Positions 8,097-16,760 of a stretch of DNA of 64,000 bases are shown here, in pieces; position 1 is the stretch's first letter; the number at the start of each line of letters is the position of its first letter. Made by a program: the position numbers and the translations under genes. The stretch covers positions 372,001 to 436,000 of the forward strand of contig NZ_JAGMTU010000005.1 in assembly GCF_023703415.1 (NCBI RefSeq), given 5' to 3'. A model generated the notes under the pieces. That model made no database searches. It was given only the letters and a program-made list of their open reading frames with translations, and was not told where the DNA came from. Source of the stretch: Microbacterium sp. USTB-Y (GTDB lineage Bacteria; Actinomycetota; Actinomycetes; Actinomycetales; Microbacteriaceae).

Positions 8097-8102
8097 GAGC
8101 GC

Positions 8103-8519
8103 ATGACCGCCCCACCGGCGTCCCGGCGCCCGTTGCTCATCACGCTCGTGGTCGTGCTCGCCGCGCTGAACGGCATCGGCAGCGCACTCGTCGGAACGCT
8201 GATCCTGCTGAGCCGGTACGACGTCCCCGCGGACGACGTGCTCGCGGTGTCGCTGATCGGCGCGGCCGTGATCCTGTTCGGGCTGCTGACCCTCGCCATC
8301 GCCGGCGGCATCGGGCGCGGCAGCCGCCTCGCCCGGCTGCTGGCGTCGCTCTATCTCGGCGCCCAGCTGCTGCTCGGCGTGCTGACCTTCACCCTCACCG
8401 ACTGGGACTGGTGGGGCGTGGTCGGGATCGCCCTCGACCTGCTCACGCTCCTGGCGCTGTGGCTTCCTCCCGGGGCGCGCTATTTCGCGCGTCCGGCTCA
8501 GGCTGCTGATCCGGGCTGA
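8103..8519 (+). CDS. Small four-helix membrane protein, unknown function
   Basis: 138 aa with four clear hydrophobic segments at about residues 12-35, 47-68, 74-95 and 100-122, short basic tips and no recognisable motif. ATG 8103 was chosen because TACAGT sits six bases upstream. The last 77 bp overlap the end of the convergent P-type ATPase gene. I do not recognise the family; it resembles many small actinobacterial integral membrane proteins of unassigned role. Confidence 0.75.
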   Translation: MTAPPASRRPLLITLVVVLAALNGIGSALVGTLILLSRYDVPADDVLAVSLIGAAVILFGLLTLAIAGGIGRGSRLARLLASLYLGAQLLLGVLTFTLTDWDWWGVVGIALDLLTLLALWLPPGARYFARPAQAADPG

Positions 8520-10959
8520 GCGCACGCAGCACGAAGCGGGTGTGCACGAACCGCACGATCTCGATGCCGCAGATCGTCAGGATCGTGATCATCGCGACGA
8601 GGTAGGCGGCGTCGCGCCCGGGATCCACGAGCGCGAAGAACGTCGTCGCCAGGGGAACGGTGAACACCACGACGAGGGCGAGGAACATCGCCCCGATCAC
8701 CAGCACCTTGAGGCGCGTGACCGGGCGGGACAGCACCGTGAGCACCCAGATCCCGACCACGGCGAGGATCAGTGTCGCGCCCGTCCTCAGCCGGTCCGCA
8801 GGCACGCCGAGATCGGTCGCGAGGCGCGCGTACACGGTCAGGGCGAGCGCGATGAGCACACCGGCCGGGATCGCGAAGCTCAGCGAACGGCGCAGGAACC
8901 CGGGCAGGTAGCGCCGGCTGTTGGGCATCAGCGCCAGGAAGAACGCGGGGATCCCGATCGTCAGGCCATCGGTGATGGACAGCTGCCGGGGCAGGAACGG
9001 GAACTCCATCACGAGAACGCCGAAGAGGATCGCGAGCCCGGTCGCGTAGGCGGTCTTGGTCAGGAACAGCATCGAGACGCGCTCGATGTTCGCGATCACC
9101 TGCCGGCCCTGGGCGACGACGTCCGGCAGGTGCGAGAACTGCCCGTCCAGCAGCACCAGGCGCGCGACCGCCTTCGTCGCGGGCGAGCCGGAGTTCATCG
9201 CGATGCCGATGTCGGCCGTCTTGATCGCGAGGGCGTCGTTCACGCCGTCGCCGGTCATCGCCACGACGTGGCCGTGCGACTGCAGCGCCACCACCATGCG
9301 CTTCTTCTGCTCCGGCGTGACGCGGCCGAACACCCGATGCTCGTCGAGCACCGTCGCGAGTGCGGCGCCGTCGTCGGGGAGGCTGCGCGCATCGAAGCCG
9401 TCCGCGGCGTCGAGCCCGACCTCGCGGGCGATCGCCGCGACCGTGCGCGGGTTGTCACCGGAGATGATCCGGATCCCGACGCCCTGCTCGCGGAAGTACG
9501 CGAGCGTGTCCGCGGCATCCGGGCGCACCTGCTCGCGGAAGGTGAGCACCACCACGGCCGCGAGGCGCTCCGGCAGGGTCTCCGCCGCGATCTGCTTCTC
9601 GGTCAGCGCCGTCCCTGCTCGGGCGAGCACGAGCGTGCGGCGGCCCGTGTCCGCGAGCCGCGACACGACCGCCCCGAGCGGGTCGGCCGGGTCGGCGGCG
9701 GCGTCGCCGAACACCATCTCGGGCGCGCCGAACACCCAGGACTCCCCGGTGCCGGGGAACGACACCGCGCTCCACTTGCGGGCCGAGGAGAACGGGATGG
9801 TCGCCGGCTCTGCGCTTCCGGGTTCGGCGACGGGGAAGGCGTCGCGCAGGGCGCGGGCCGTGGCGTTGGCGTCGGGGGCGGCGGCGTACCAGCCCAGCAC
9901 GGGCCGCCAGCCGGCGGAATCGGGTCCGGCGGCGACGGGGTGGGCCTCGTCGAACGCGATCTCGCCCACCGTGAGGGTGCCGGTCTTGTCCAGGCACACG
10001 ACGTCGACCCGCGCGAGGCCCTCCACGGCGGGCAGCTCGTTCACGAGCACCTTCTGCGCAGCCAGGCGGGCGGCGCCCACGGCGAACGCGATGCTCGTCA
10101 TCAGCACGAGGCCGAGCGGGATCATCGCGGTGAGCGAGGCGATCGTGTTCACCACGGCCTGCACCCACGCGCCGGTGCGGAACGCCTTCTCGTAGCCGCC
10201 GGCGACCATGACCTGCGCGTTGAACACGAGCAGCCCGATCGGCCCGATGAGCCAGCTCATCCAGCGCAGCACCCGGTCCACCGAGGTGCGCAGCTCGCTC
10301 GAGACGAGGGAGAAGCGCTTGGCCTCGCCGGCGAAGCGATTGGCATAGGAATCGGCGCCGACCCGGATCACCTGCGCCCGGGCGGACCCCGCGACCACGA
10401 TCGAGGCCGACAGCAGCTCGTCGCCCGGGTGCTTGTCGACCGGGTCCGACTCGCCGGTGAGCATCGACTCGTCGACCTGCAGCGCGCGCGTCGTGAGCAC
10501 CCGCGCATCGGCGGCGATCTGGTCGCCCGCGCGGAGGATCAGCACGTCGTCGAGCACCACCTCTCCGGAGGCGATGTCGCGTTCCTCGCCCTCGCGCAGC
10601 ACGGTGGCGTGCGGGGCGTTCAGCAGGGCGAGCTTGTCGAGCGCGGCCTTGGCGCGGAACTCCTGGATGCAGCCGATGATGGCGTTGCCGAAGGCGGCGA
10701 ATCCGAACAGCGCGTCCTGCCACCGGCCCACGAGGAACAGCACGAAGAAGCACGCGAACACGATGCCGTTGAAGAGCGTGAAGACGTTCGCCCGCACGAT
10801 GTTCCAGGCGCTGCGGCTGGTGTCGGCCTGGAAGGCGTTGTCGCGCCCGTCTGCGAGGCGTGCGGCGACTGCGGCGTCGTCGAGACCGGTCGTCGGGTCG
10901 GTGTCCGGGGTCGCCCGCGGTTCGGTCGCGGACGATCCGGCAGGCGACGGTGCGGTCAT
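8443..10959 (-). CDS. P-type cation-transporting ATPase, CtpE-like
   Basis: ATP-driven cation pump of 838 aa. Actuator loop TGES at 168-171, phosphorylation site DKTGTLT (Asp about 324), hinge MTGDGVNDALAIKTADIGIAM, and about ten membrane segments. There is no N-terminal heavy-metal domain and no CPC; TM4 reads MIPLGLVLMTS, unlike the PEGLP of SERCA types but as in the mycobacterial CtpE group, which has been linked to calcium uptake. The ion is therefore inferred. ATG 10959 follows an AAGG ribosome site. Convergent with and overlapping the small membrane protein gene. Confidence 0.88.
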   Translation of the reverse strand: MTAPSPAGSSATEPRATPDTDPTTGLDDAAVAARLADGRDNAFQADTSRSAWNIVRANVFTLFNGIVFACFFVLFLVGRWQDALFGFAAFGNAIIGCIQEFRAKAALDKLALLNAPHATVLREGEERDIASGEVVLDDVLILRAGDQIAADARVLTTRALQVDESMLTGESDPVDKHPGDELLSASIVVAGSARAQVIRVGADSYANRFAGEAKRFSLVSSELRTSVDRVLRWMSWLIGPIGLLVFNAQVMVAGGYEKAFRTGAWVQAVVNTIASLTAMIPLGLVLMTSIAFAVGAARLAAQKVLVNELPAVEGLARVDVVCLDKTGTLTVGEIAFDEAHPVAAGPDSAGWRPVLGWYAAAPDANATARALRDAFPVAEPGSAEPATIPFSSARKWSAVSFPGTGESWVFGAPEMVFGDAAADPADPLGAVVSRLADTGRRTLVLARAGTALTEKQIAAETLPERLAAVVVLTFREQVRPDAADTLAYFREQGVGIRIISGDNPRTVAAIAREVGLDAADGFDARSLPDDGAALATVLDEHRVFGRVTPEQKKRMVVALQSHGHVVAMTGDGVNDALAIKTADIGIAMNSGSPATKAVARLVLLDGQFSHLPDVVAQGRQVIANIERVSMLFLTKTAYATGLAILFGVLVMEFPFLPRQLSITDGLTIGIPAFFLALMPNSRRYLPGFLRRSLSFAIPAGVLIALALTVYARLATDLGVPADRLRTGATLILAVVGIWVLTVLSRPVTRLKVLVIGAMFLALVVVFTVPLATTFFALVDPGRDAAYLVAMITILTICGIEIVRFVHTRFVLRALSPDQQPEPDARNSAPREEATAPGA

Positions 10960-11114
10960 GCGTCGGACCTTGTCCGCGCGGTTCTCGCGCGCGGGGGACA
11001 GGCTCCGGCCGCGGAGCAGACCTGCGGAACACCCTGCACATCGACCTGGAACACGCGGCCTCCTTCCGACGCCCCCAGTATTCCGCAGAGCGGGGCGCCG
11101 TGGGGAGGCGCCGG

Positions 11115-11636
11115 TCAGTCCGCGTCGTGCGTGTCGTCGCTGTGGTCGTCCGCGGGAGGGACCGGCACCGCGGGGATCGCTCCGGTGTGCCCCTCACTCG
11201 CGTAGTCGGGCCGCGGCGGCTGGCGACGCTGGTGCGCCCCCTCGCCGCCCAGACGCCCGCCGTATGGACGGCCGTGGTCGGCGAACTCGTCCCGGACGAA
11301 GACGAAGCGCCACTCGCCCGCGGTGAACCGCGCGCCCGTGTGCAGCGTCTCGACCGGTCGCCCCTCCTCCTCGGCGGCCTTCGCGATGTTCGCGCTGGTC
11401 TGCCCCTGCCCGATCATCTCCAGGTCGTAGTCGTCGTATCCGTCGTGCCGGATGACCGCGTGCACCGCCGCGAGCCCGGCGAGACGGATCTGGCAGTCCG
11501 TACCGGATCCGATGCGCGTCTCGTCGTCGACGATCTCGTGCACGAACCGGGCGTCGTCGGATGTGATCAGCAGATGCGGGTGTCCCGCACCCCAGTCGGC
11601 GTGCGTGGTGGTGCCGCGCTGCTCCTGCGTGTTCAT
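11115..11636 (-). CDS. FHA-domain protein
   Basis: 173 aa. A forkhead-associated fold, which binds phosphothreonine peptides, spans about residues 20-110: ETRIGSGTDCQIRLAGLAAVHAVIRHD matches the FHA core (IGS, then the HA turn), with later strands DYDLEMIG and GEWRFVFVRDE. The C-terminal 60 residues are a charged, Pro/His-rich disordered tail. ATG 11636 has GGAGG seven bases upstream. FHA proteins commonly act with Ser/Thr kinases; none is adjacent. Likely its own short transcript. Confidence 0.8.
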   Translation of the reverse strand: MNTQEQRGTTTHADWGAGHPHLLITSDDARFVHEIVDDETRIGSGTDCQIRLAGLAAVHAVIRHDGYDDYDLEMIGQGQTSANIAKAAEEEGRPVETLHTGARFTAGEWRFVFVRDEFADHGRPYGGRLGGEGAHQRRQPPRPDYASEGHTGAIPAVPVPPADDHSDDTHDAD

Positions 11637-11818
11637 GATCGGGCCTCCTTCGCGGAGGCCGGGCGGCACGGACGCTGCTCCAGGACGTTCAGCCGTGCGT
11701 CGCCCTGGTCTCTCGCATACCGCGATCGTAACCCCGTCGGCAGCGCACGGCGCCGGATCCGGAAAGGCCGTGAGCGGGAGCCGTAAGCCCGGGGTCGCCG
11801 GGTGGGCGGGGTTTCCGG

Positions 11819-11914
11819 GGTCGTCGAGCGAGCGGAGCGGGACGAAACGCGGTGTCCTCGAAAGAGCACCGCGTTTCGTCTCGCCCGGCCTTCGGCCGTG
11901 CTCGCTCAACGACC
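11819..11914. repeat. Dispersed palindromic element, family 1, complete copy
   Basis: Nested palindrome. Inner arms GACGAAACGCGGTG (11841-11854) and its exact complement (11867-11880) surround a 12-bp loop; outer arms GGTCGTCGAGCGAGC (11819-11833) and GCTCGCTCAACGACC (11900-11914) match in 14 of 15 positions. It fills much of the 333-bp gap between the FHA gene start and the amine oxidase stop; I see no gene there. Related copies lie at 18382, 31479 and 49541. Confidence 0.9.
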
Positions 11915-11969
11915 TCGGGCAGGGGCATTCGCCATCTCGTTCGCCGGGTCGCGCGGACCCTGAGCGGCC

Positions 11970-13985
11970 TCAGCCGTGGTGGTCGTGCTGATGGCCCTCG
12001 TCGTGACCGTGCGCGTGCCCTCCGTCGGAGCCGTGGCCCGCGCCGTGATCGTGCCCGCACCGGCACTCGCCGTCGCCGCAGGCGCAGGCCGCGCCCTTGA
12101 TCGTGCGGGGGGCGTCCAGCGAGGGGTTGCGGTCGAAGAACCCGAACGGCTTGAGCCAGAACGAGATCGTGTCCGCCGGCATGATCGGCCAGTCCTCGGC
12201 GCGGGTGATGTGGTGGATCCCGAAGTTGTACCAGAGCACCACGTCCTCGTCGACGAGGTTCTCGTCGTCCGCGATCCACGCCGACATGCCGTTGTGGAGG
12301 TCGTCGACCGACTGGGTGGGGTAGTCGCCGGCCGGCCAGAACTGGTCGTCGTGATGGCGGGTCACCCAGAGGGTCTTGCCGATGACGGGGTTGCGCTTCA
12401 GGATCGGCGACGCCTCGTCGAACATCGCCGGGAACGATGCCGAGGGCACGAGCTTGTAGGCGACGGGCGCGCCCCAGGCGTTGAGCTTGCTCGGGTTCTG
12501 CACCTTCCAGCCGCGCTGGCGCTCCCAGTCGAAGCTGCGGCCCGCCTCGGACTCCGAGCGGATGACCGTCGCCCGGGTGTTGAGATCGAGGCCGAACGGG
12601 TTCGACTCCGAGATCGGCGCGGGCATCGAGTCGGATTCGATGACCGTGTTGCCGCCGCCGTCGACGTCCAGGTCGAGCCGGGCGATGAGGAAGTGCTGAT
12701 GGAACGGCGCGTAGGTGCGGGTGTCGATCGTGGTTCCCGTGGCCTTCGCGGTCTCGCCCTCGGCCATGGGGGTCGTCACCATGATGCCGGTGGCGCGCAC
12801 CTCGCACTCGATGTTGCCGTCCTGGTAGAACCGCCAGTACACGAGGTACTCGTAGTTGGCGACGGTCGCGTGCACCGAGACGACGAACCGCCGCTGCCGG
12901 CGCACCTCCGTGCCCGCATCGGGGTCGACGTGCTTCCACAGCACGGCGTTGTCCTCCTCGTGCAGGCAGATCGCGTTCGTGATCGTCCAGGGCTGGCCGG
13001 CCGTGTCGGGCAGCACCGCGTCGAGGTAGGTGATCTCGCCGAGGCAGTCGCAGCCGAGCTCCAGCGAGGTGCACATGTAGCCGAGGCCCCACTCGCCGAC
13101 GTCGAACGCCGTGCGGCGGTAGTGGTCGAAGCTGGAGTCGCGGTACGGCACGATCATCTCGGCGAACGAGAGCCGGTAGGCGACCTCGCGGCGGGTGCCC
13201 TGATCGTCGAAGCCGACCTGGTAGATCACCGGCCCCTCGCGGTAGTTGAAGCCGAGACGGAAGTCCCAGTTCTGCCACTGGATCCGGGATCCGTCCACCG
13301 TGAACGAGACGCCCTCGGGCTGCACGATCTGCAGCGGCTTCAGGTCGGTGCGCGGCGTGATGCCGGCCAGCTCGGGCACGTACTCGCCGTGCACCTCGGG
13401 GAAGCCGAAATCGTGGTGATCCTCGATCTCGAGCACCTCGAGGGTGTTCATGTCGACGATGATCTTCAGGCCGCTCACCGGGTGCGCGTACGGGTTGCCG
13501 TCCGGTGTCGCCCGCATCCACAGGTCGACCCAGCCGAGGCGCCGATCCCGCCATTTGTCGGGGATCACCGCGCCCCCGTAGGTCCACACGTCGAAGAGCA
13601 CGAGGTCGACGTCGACGCCGCGGGCCTCCAGGGCGGCGCGCACCTCGGGGTTCTCCTTCATCGCGTGGTCGCAGTCGTGGTACTCGTCGATCGTGAAGTT
13701 CGGGGTCACGCCGGGCACGTGCGTCCACGACTCGACGGCGTCGTCGGTGAGGTTGACCACGGCCTCGTACACCTCGTTGGTCTGCTTGCGCCAGAGCACC
13801 GAGAGCGACCGGCGCACGACCGGATCCCCCTCGCGCCAGGCCTTCACCTCGGCCTTGGGCGGCTCCTTGAGGATGATCGACGCGTACCGCCAGCCGGCGT
13901 CGACGCCGTGCTCCCGCGCGAGCGCGGCGGCGGTGGCGGAGAACTCGGCCCCGGTGAGCGAGTCCAGGGGGTGAGGTGAGGTCAT
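11970..13985 (-). CDS. Copper amine oxidase with Cys/His-rich C-terminal tail
   Basis: Oxidises primary amines (histamine, tyramine or phenylethylamine type) to aldehydes with release of ammonia and peroxide, using copper and topaquinone. 671 aa. The TPQ motif TVANYEY is present with Tyr378, the catalytic-base Asp is D295 (AFDVGEWG), and copper ligands are H429, H431 (FHQHF) and H592 (HHITRAEDWP); numbering runs close to the Arthrobacter enzyme. The last 40 residues (about 632-671) are unusual: CACGDGECRC followed by some ten histidines in HDHGAGHG-type repeats, a likely metal-binding tail. No signal peptide, so cytoplasmic. ATG 13985 follows GGGGAG. Confidence 0.93.
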   Translation of the reverse strand: MTSPHPLDSLTGAEFSATAAALAREHGVDAGWRYASIILKEPPKAEVKAWREGDPVVRRSLSVLWRKQTNEVYEAVVNLTDDAVESWTHVPGVTPNFTIDEYHDCDHAMKENPEVRAALEARGVDVDLVLFDVWTYGGAVIPDKWRDRRLGWVDLWMRATPDGNPYAHPVSGLKIIVDMNTLEVLEIEDHHDFGFPEVHGEYVPELAGITPRTDLKPLQIVQPEGVSFTVDGSRIQWQNWDFRLGFNYREGPVIYQVGFDDQGTRREVAYRLSFAEMIVPYRDSSFDHYRRTAFDVGEWGLGYMCTSLELGCDCLGEITYLDAVLPDTAGQPWTITNAICLHEEDNAVLWKHVDPDAGTEVRRQRRFVVSVHATVANYEYLVYWRFYQDGNIECEVRATGIMVTTPMAEGETAKATGTTIDTRTYAPFHQHFLIARLDLDVDGGGNTVIESDSMPAPISESNPFGLDLNTRATVIRSESEAGRSFDWERQRGWKVQNPSKLNAWGAPVAYKLVPSASFPAMFDEASPILKRNPVIGKTLWVTRHHDDQFWPAGDYPTQSVDDLHNGMSAWIADDENLVDEDVVLWYNFGIHHITRAEDWPIMPADTISFWLKPFGFFDRNPSLDAPRTIKGAACACGDGECRCGHDHGAGHGSDGGHAHGHDEGHQHDHHG

Positions 13986-14101
13986 GCTGCTCCCCGTTCG
14001 ATCGTTCCTGGGCGCGCCTCATCGCGCATCCCAGCGGACTTCGAGTCTGCCATCACCGCCCGTCGCGGCGCGAGAGGCGCGGGTCCCGATCTGCGGGGCC
14101 C

Positions 14102-16633
14102 TCAGCGGTCGAGCAGCGCCTCGAACTCGGCCTTGACGTCGGCGCGGTACGCGTCGACGTCCAGGGTCGCGGCCGGGACGTCGCCGTCGAGGAACGCCGT
14201 CATGCCGGCCGCCAGCGCGTCGTCGTCCTGCTCGACGATGCGGATGGCGCCGTCGGGGAGTGCTCCGTAGACGGATCCGAACGCCGTCGAGACGATCGGC
14301 AGCTCGCAGATCGCGGCCTCGAGCAGCACCATCGGCTGCCCCTCGTACAGGCTGGACAGGACGAAGCAGTCCGACGCCGCGAGCAGCGCGTACGGGTTGC
14401 GCTGCGCGCCGGTGAGGAAGACGGCCTCGCCGAGACCGGCGTCGTCGATCTGCTGCTGCAGGTCGGCGCGCAGCGGCCCCGCGCCGACGATGAGCAGACG
14501 CGATTCGGGGTGGGCGGCGTGCACCTTCTCGAAGGAGCGGATCAGGCGGGCGTGGTTCTTCTCCGGGCTCAGCCGGCCGACGGTCACGAACCAGCGCAGC
14601 TCGCCCTCGTCGGCCTGGAGCGCCTCGTACCAGTCGGGCCGCGGCGGGATCTCCTGGTCTGCGGCCTCGAACTGCGCGTCCGACTCGGCGAAGAAGTCGC
14701 TGAGGGGGCGGCGTGCGCCGCGGGTGACGTGCTCGACGTCGGGGAAGTTGCGCACCGTGCGGAAGCGGTCAGCGGGGGCGTACTGGGCGAGTTCCGCACG
14801 GTTCAGCCGGGTGAGCTGGTGCGACACCGACACGAGCTGGTCGTACTCCGAGTACATCGCGAACACGGCCCCGAGACCCCGCTTCATGCTGGCGCGCCCG
14901 TTCACGGTGCGCTCGCGGTCGGAGGCCATCTCGTTGTGCATCCAGATGGCGCGCACCGGACCCGGGCCGCCCTCGCGCGGCGCGGGGGCGTGCAGCAGCA
15001 GGGTGGTCCACAGCGGGCCGTAGCCGCTGAAGTCGGCCACCCAGTCGAAGCGCGCATCGCCGAACACGCGCATCCACTCGTCGTTCCACAGGTTCTCGTG
15101 CCACGGCTCGGTGCCGGGGGTGCGCGGGGATCCGCGCCAATCGTCGATGCGGCGGCGCAGGTGCACGGCCTTGGATCCGTTCATCCCCCCGATGCGGAAC
15201 ACCTGGCGCACCTCGGCGGGGATGCGCGCCTGCGTCAGCGGGTCGGTGCTGAGCCGGCGCTTCGGCAGCAGGGCGGTCACGTCGTAGCGGCTGTGGTCGA
15301 TCGCGCCGAGCAGGTTCAGCGCGCTGGTGGTGATGCCGTTCGGCTTCATGCCGCCGAGGTAGACGAGAAGGCGCTTGCGGCCGTCCTCTGCGGCGGGGCG
15401 GGCGCGATAGCCCTCGCGGGCGCCGCCGAACACGATGTCGACCACGCGGGCGGTCGCCCCGCCGTCGTCGAAGGGGGTGAACCGCTCGGCCCATGAGGCG
15501 TACTGCGGGTGCGGCTCCGCGCCCTGCAGCAGCGCGGCGAGGGCGCGGCCGGTTCCGGCGGCGTCGGCGTCGACCGGGCCGGGCAGCGTGTCCAGCGGCA
15601 TGTAGGTGCCGCGGCCCGAGGAATAGAGGTCGGCGTCGGGCGTGAAGAACGCGATCGGCCGGCCGGTCGCGAGATAGTCGAAGAAGATCGACGAGTAGTC
15701 GGTGACCAGGCCCGCCGAAGCTCCGAGCAGCACGTTGGTGGGGATCGTGTTCGGGGCGAGCGAGCGGGCGAGCGCCGGCCGCGACGCGGCGCGGGCATGC
15801 ACGATCTGGTGCGTCTTCAGCACGACAACGTACTCGTCGCCGACTCCCGCCTGCAGATCCGCCAGCTGGGCGGCCAGCTCGTCGATGTTGTCCTCGGGGT
15901 CGTCGAAGGAGCTGCCGCGCCAGGTGGGCGCGAACAGCACGATCGGCTTGCCGTCGAGCGCGACGCCGCTGCGCTCGAGCTCGGCCCGCACCGATGCCTC
16001 GTCGGCGGCGTCGAGCCGCTGACGGTCGATGCGCGGATACCCCTCCTCGATGAGCGTGCCGGGGTAGACGTTGGTGAGCCGGTAGGCGCCCTCGTACATG
16101 GTCTCGGCCATGAACGGGTTCGCGGCCAGCAGGTAGTCCGACATCAGGAAGTTGCGCAGCGTGTTCGCCGACTGCACGGCGCCCGCGGGCATGTCGAAGC
16201 CCATCAGCTTGAGCGGGGTGCCGTGCCAGGTGTTCAGATAGACCTGATCCTCCCGCTTCCCGAACCAGGTGGGGAACGTCGCGTTGTTGATCAGCCAGCC
16301 GCTGACGGCCAGCGCCTGACGGTAGGACGCGGATCCGCGGCGCACGAACGAGACGCGGCGGTCGGAGCCGAACTCGGCGCGGAAGCGCTCGATCGCGTCG
16401 TCGTCGGCGATCGCCCAGACGTGGGTGAGGTGCGCATAGGCGGGGTCGGCGAGCAGGTGGCGGAAGATCGCCTCGGGGTTGCACAGCATGCCGTTGCCGG
16501 CGAACGACTCGTACAGCACCTGATCGGGGCGCACCGGACGGGAGCGCCAGAACGCGATGCGCTCGGCCTCGACCGCCCGCTTCAGGCGTCGGGCAGTGGA
16601 CTTCAGGCGCCGCGCGGAGGAGGAGAGGGACAC
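14102..16633 (-). CDS. Bifunctional teichoic-acid-type CDP-glycerol transferase / GT4 glycosyltransferase
   Basis: 843 aa, two enzymes in one chain. Residues about 35-430 match the CDP-glycerol glycerophosphotransferase (TagF/TagB) family: ESFAGNGMLCNPEAIF, LNTWHGTPLKLMGFD, LFAPTWRGSSFDD and TDYSSIFFDYLATGRPIAFF, with the catalytic histidines of WHGTP and its later partner. Residues about 470-843 form a GT-B glycosyltransferase of family 4: TVGRLSPEKNHARLI, LLIVGAGPLR and the donor-site LSSLYEGQPMVLLEAAICELP. Likely builds a glycosylated polyol-phosphate cell-wall polymer. Starts at GTG 16633 behind a leaderless TATCCT box, divergent from the GT-C gene. Confidence 0.88.
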   Translation of the reverse strand: MSLSSSARRLKSTARRLKRAVEAERIAFWRSRPVRPDQVLYESFAGNGMLCNPEAIFRHLLADPAYAHLTHVWAIADDDAIERFRAEFGSDRRVSFVRRGSASYRQALAVSGWLINNATFPTWFGKREDQVYLNTWHGTPLKLMGFDMPAGAVQSANTLRNFLMSDYLLAANPFMAETMYEGAYRLTNVYPGTLIEEGYPRIDRQRLDAADEASVRAELERSGVALDGKPIVLFAPTWRGSSFDDPEDNIDELAAQLADLQAGVGDEYVVVLKTHQIVHARAASRPALARSLAPNTIPTNVLLGASAGLVTDYSSIFFDYLATGRPIAFFTPDADLYSSGRGTYMPLDTLPGPVDADAAGTGRALAALLQGAEPHPQYASWAERFTPFDDGGATARVVDIVFGGAREGYRARPAAEDGRKRLLVYLGGMKPNGITTSALNLLGAIDHSRYDVTALLPKRRLSTDPLTQARIPAEVRQVFRIGGMNGSKAVHLRRRIDDWRGSPRTPGTEPWHENLWNDEWMRVFGDARFDWVADFSGYGPLWTTLLLHAPAPREGGPGPVRAIWMHNEMASDRERTVNGRASMKRGLGAVFAMYSEYDQLVSVSHQLTRLNRAELAQYAPADRFRTVRNFPDVEHVTRGARRPLSDFFAESDAQFEAADQEIPPRPDWYEALQADEGELRWFVTVGRLSPEKNHARLIRSFEKVHAAHPESRLLIVGAGPLRADLQQQIDDAGLGEAVFLTGAQRNPYALLAASDCFVLSSLYEGQPMVLLEAAICELPIVSTAFGSVYGALPDGAIRIVEQDDDALAAGMTAFLDGDVPAATLDVDAYRADVKAEFEALLDR

Positions 16634-16639
16634 GCAACA

Positions 16640-16645
16640 AGGATA
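16640..16645 (-). promoter_or_regulatory. -10 box, leaderless promoter of the bifunctional transferase
   Basis: Reverse-strand TATCCT, six bases, then GTG 16633. Confidence 0.6.
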
Positions 16646-16748
16646 TTGGGCGCACGCCGAGCGAACGCTCGGAGAACGTCGGGTGGACGGACGGTGACGG
16701 GGCGGCCCGTTGACAGGGACCTCGGAGCAGCGGCCCAGCAGAGGCCGC

Positions 16749-16754
16749 TACCCT
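16749..16754 (+). promoter_or_regulatory. -10 box, leaderless promoter of the GT-C gene
   Basis: TACCCT, six bases, then GTG 16761. Confidence 0.6.
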
Positions 16755-16760
16755 CGGGGC

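Noticed and set aside
8443..8519. Truncation of one of the convergent genes at 8.4-8.5 kb
   Set aside because: Both frames are complete; a 77-bp tail overlap is more likely than a broken gene.
8542..11205. Very long open frame opposite the P-type ATPase
   Set aside because: The ATPase strand carries all catalytic motifs. The opposite frame is low-complexity Arg/Gly/Glu/His text caused by high GC third positions.
11976..13979. Long rightward frame opposite the amine oxidase
   Set aside because: Same GC artefact; no recognisable domain, while the reverse strand encodes a complete enzyme.
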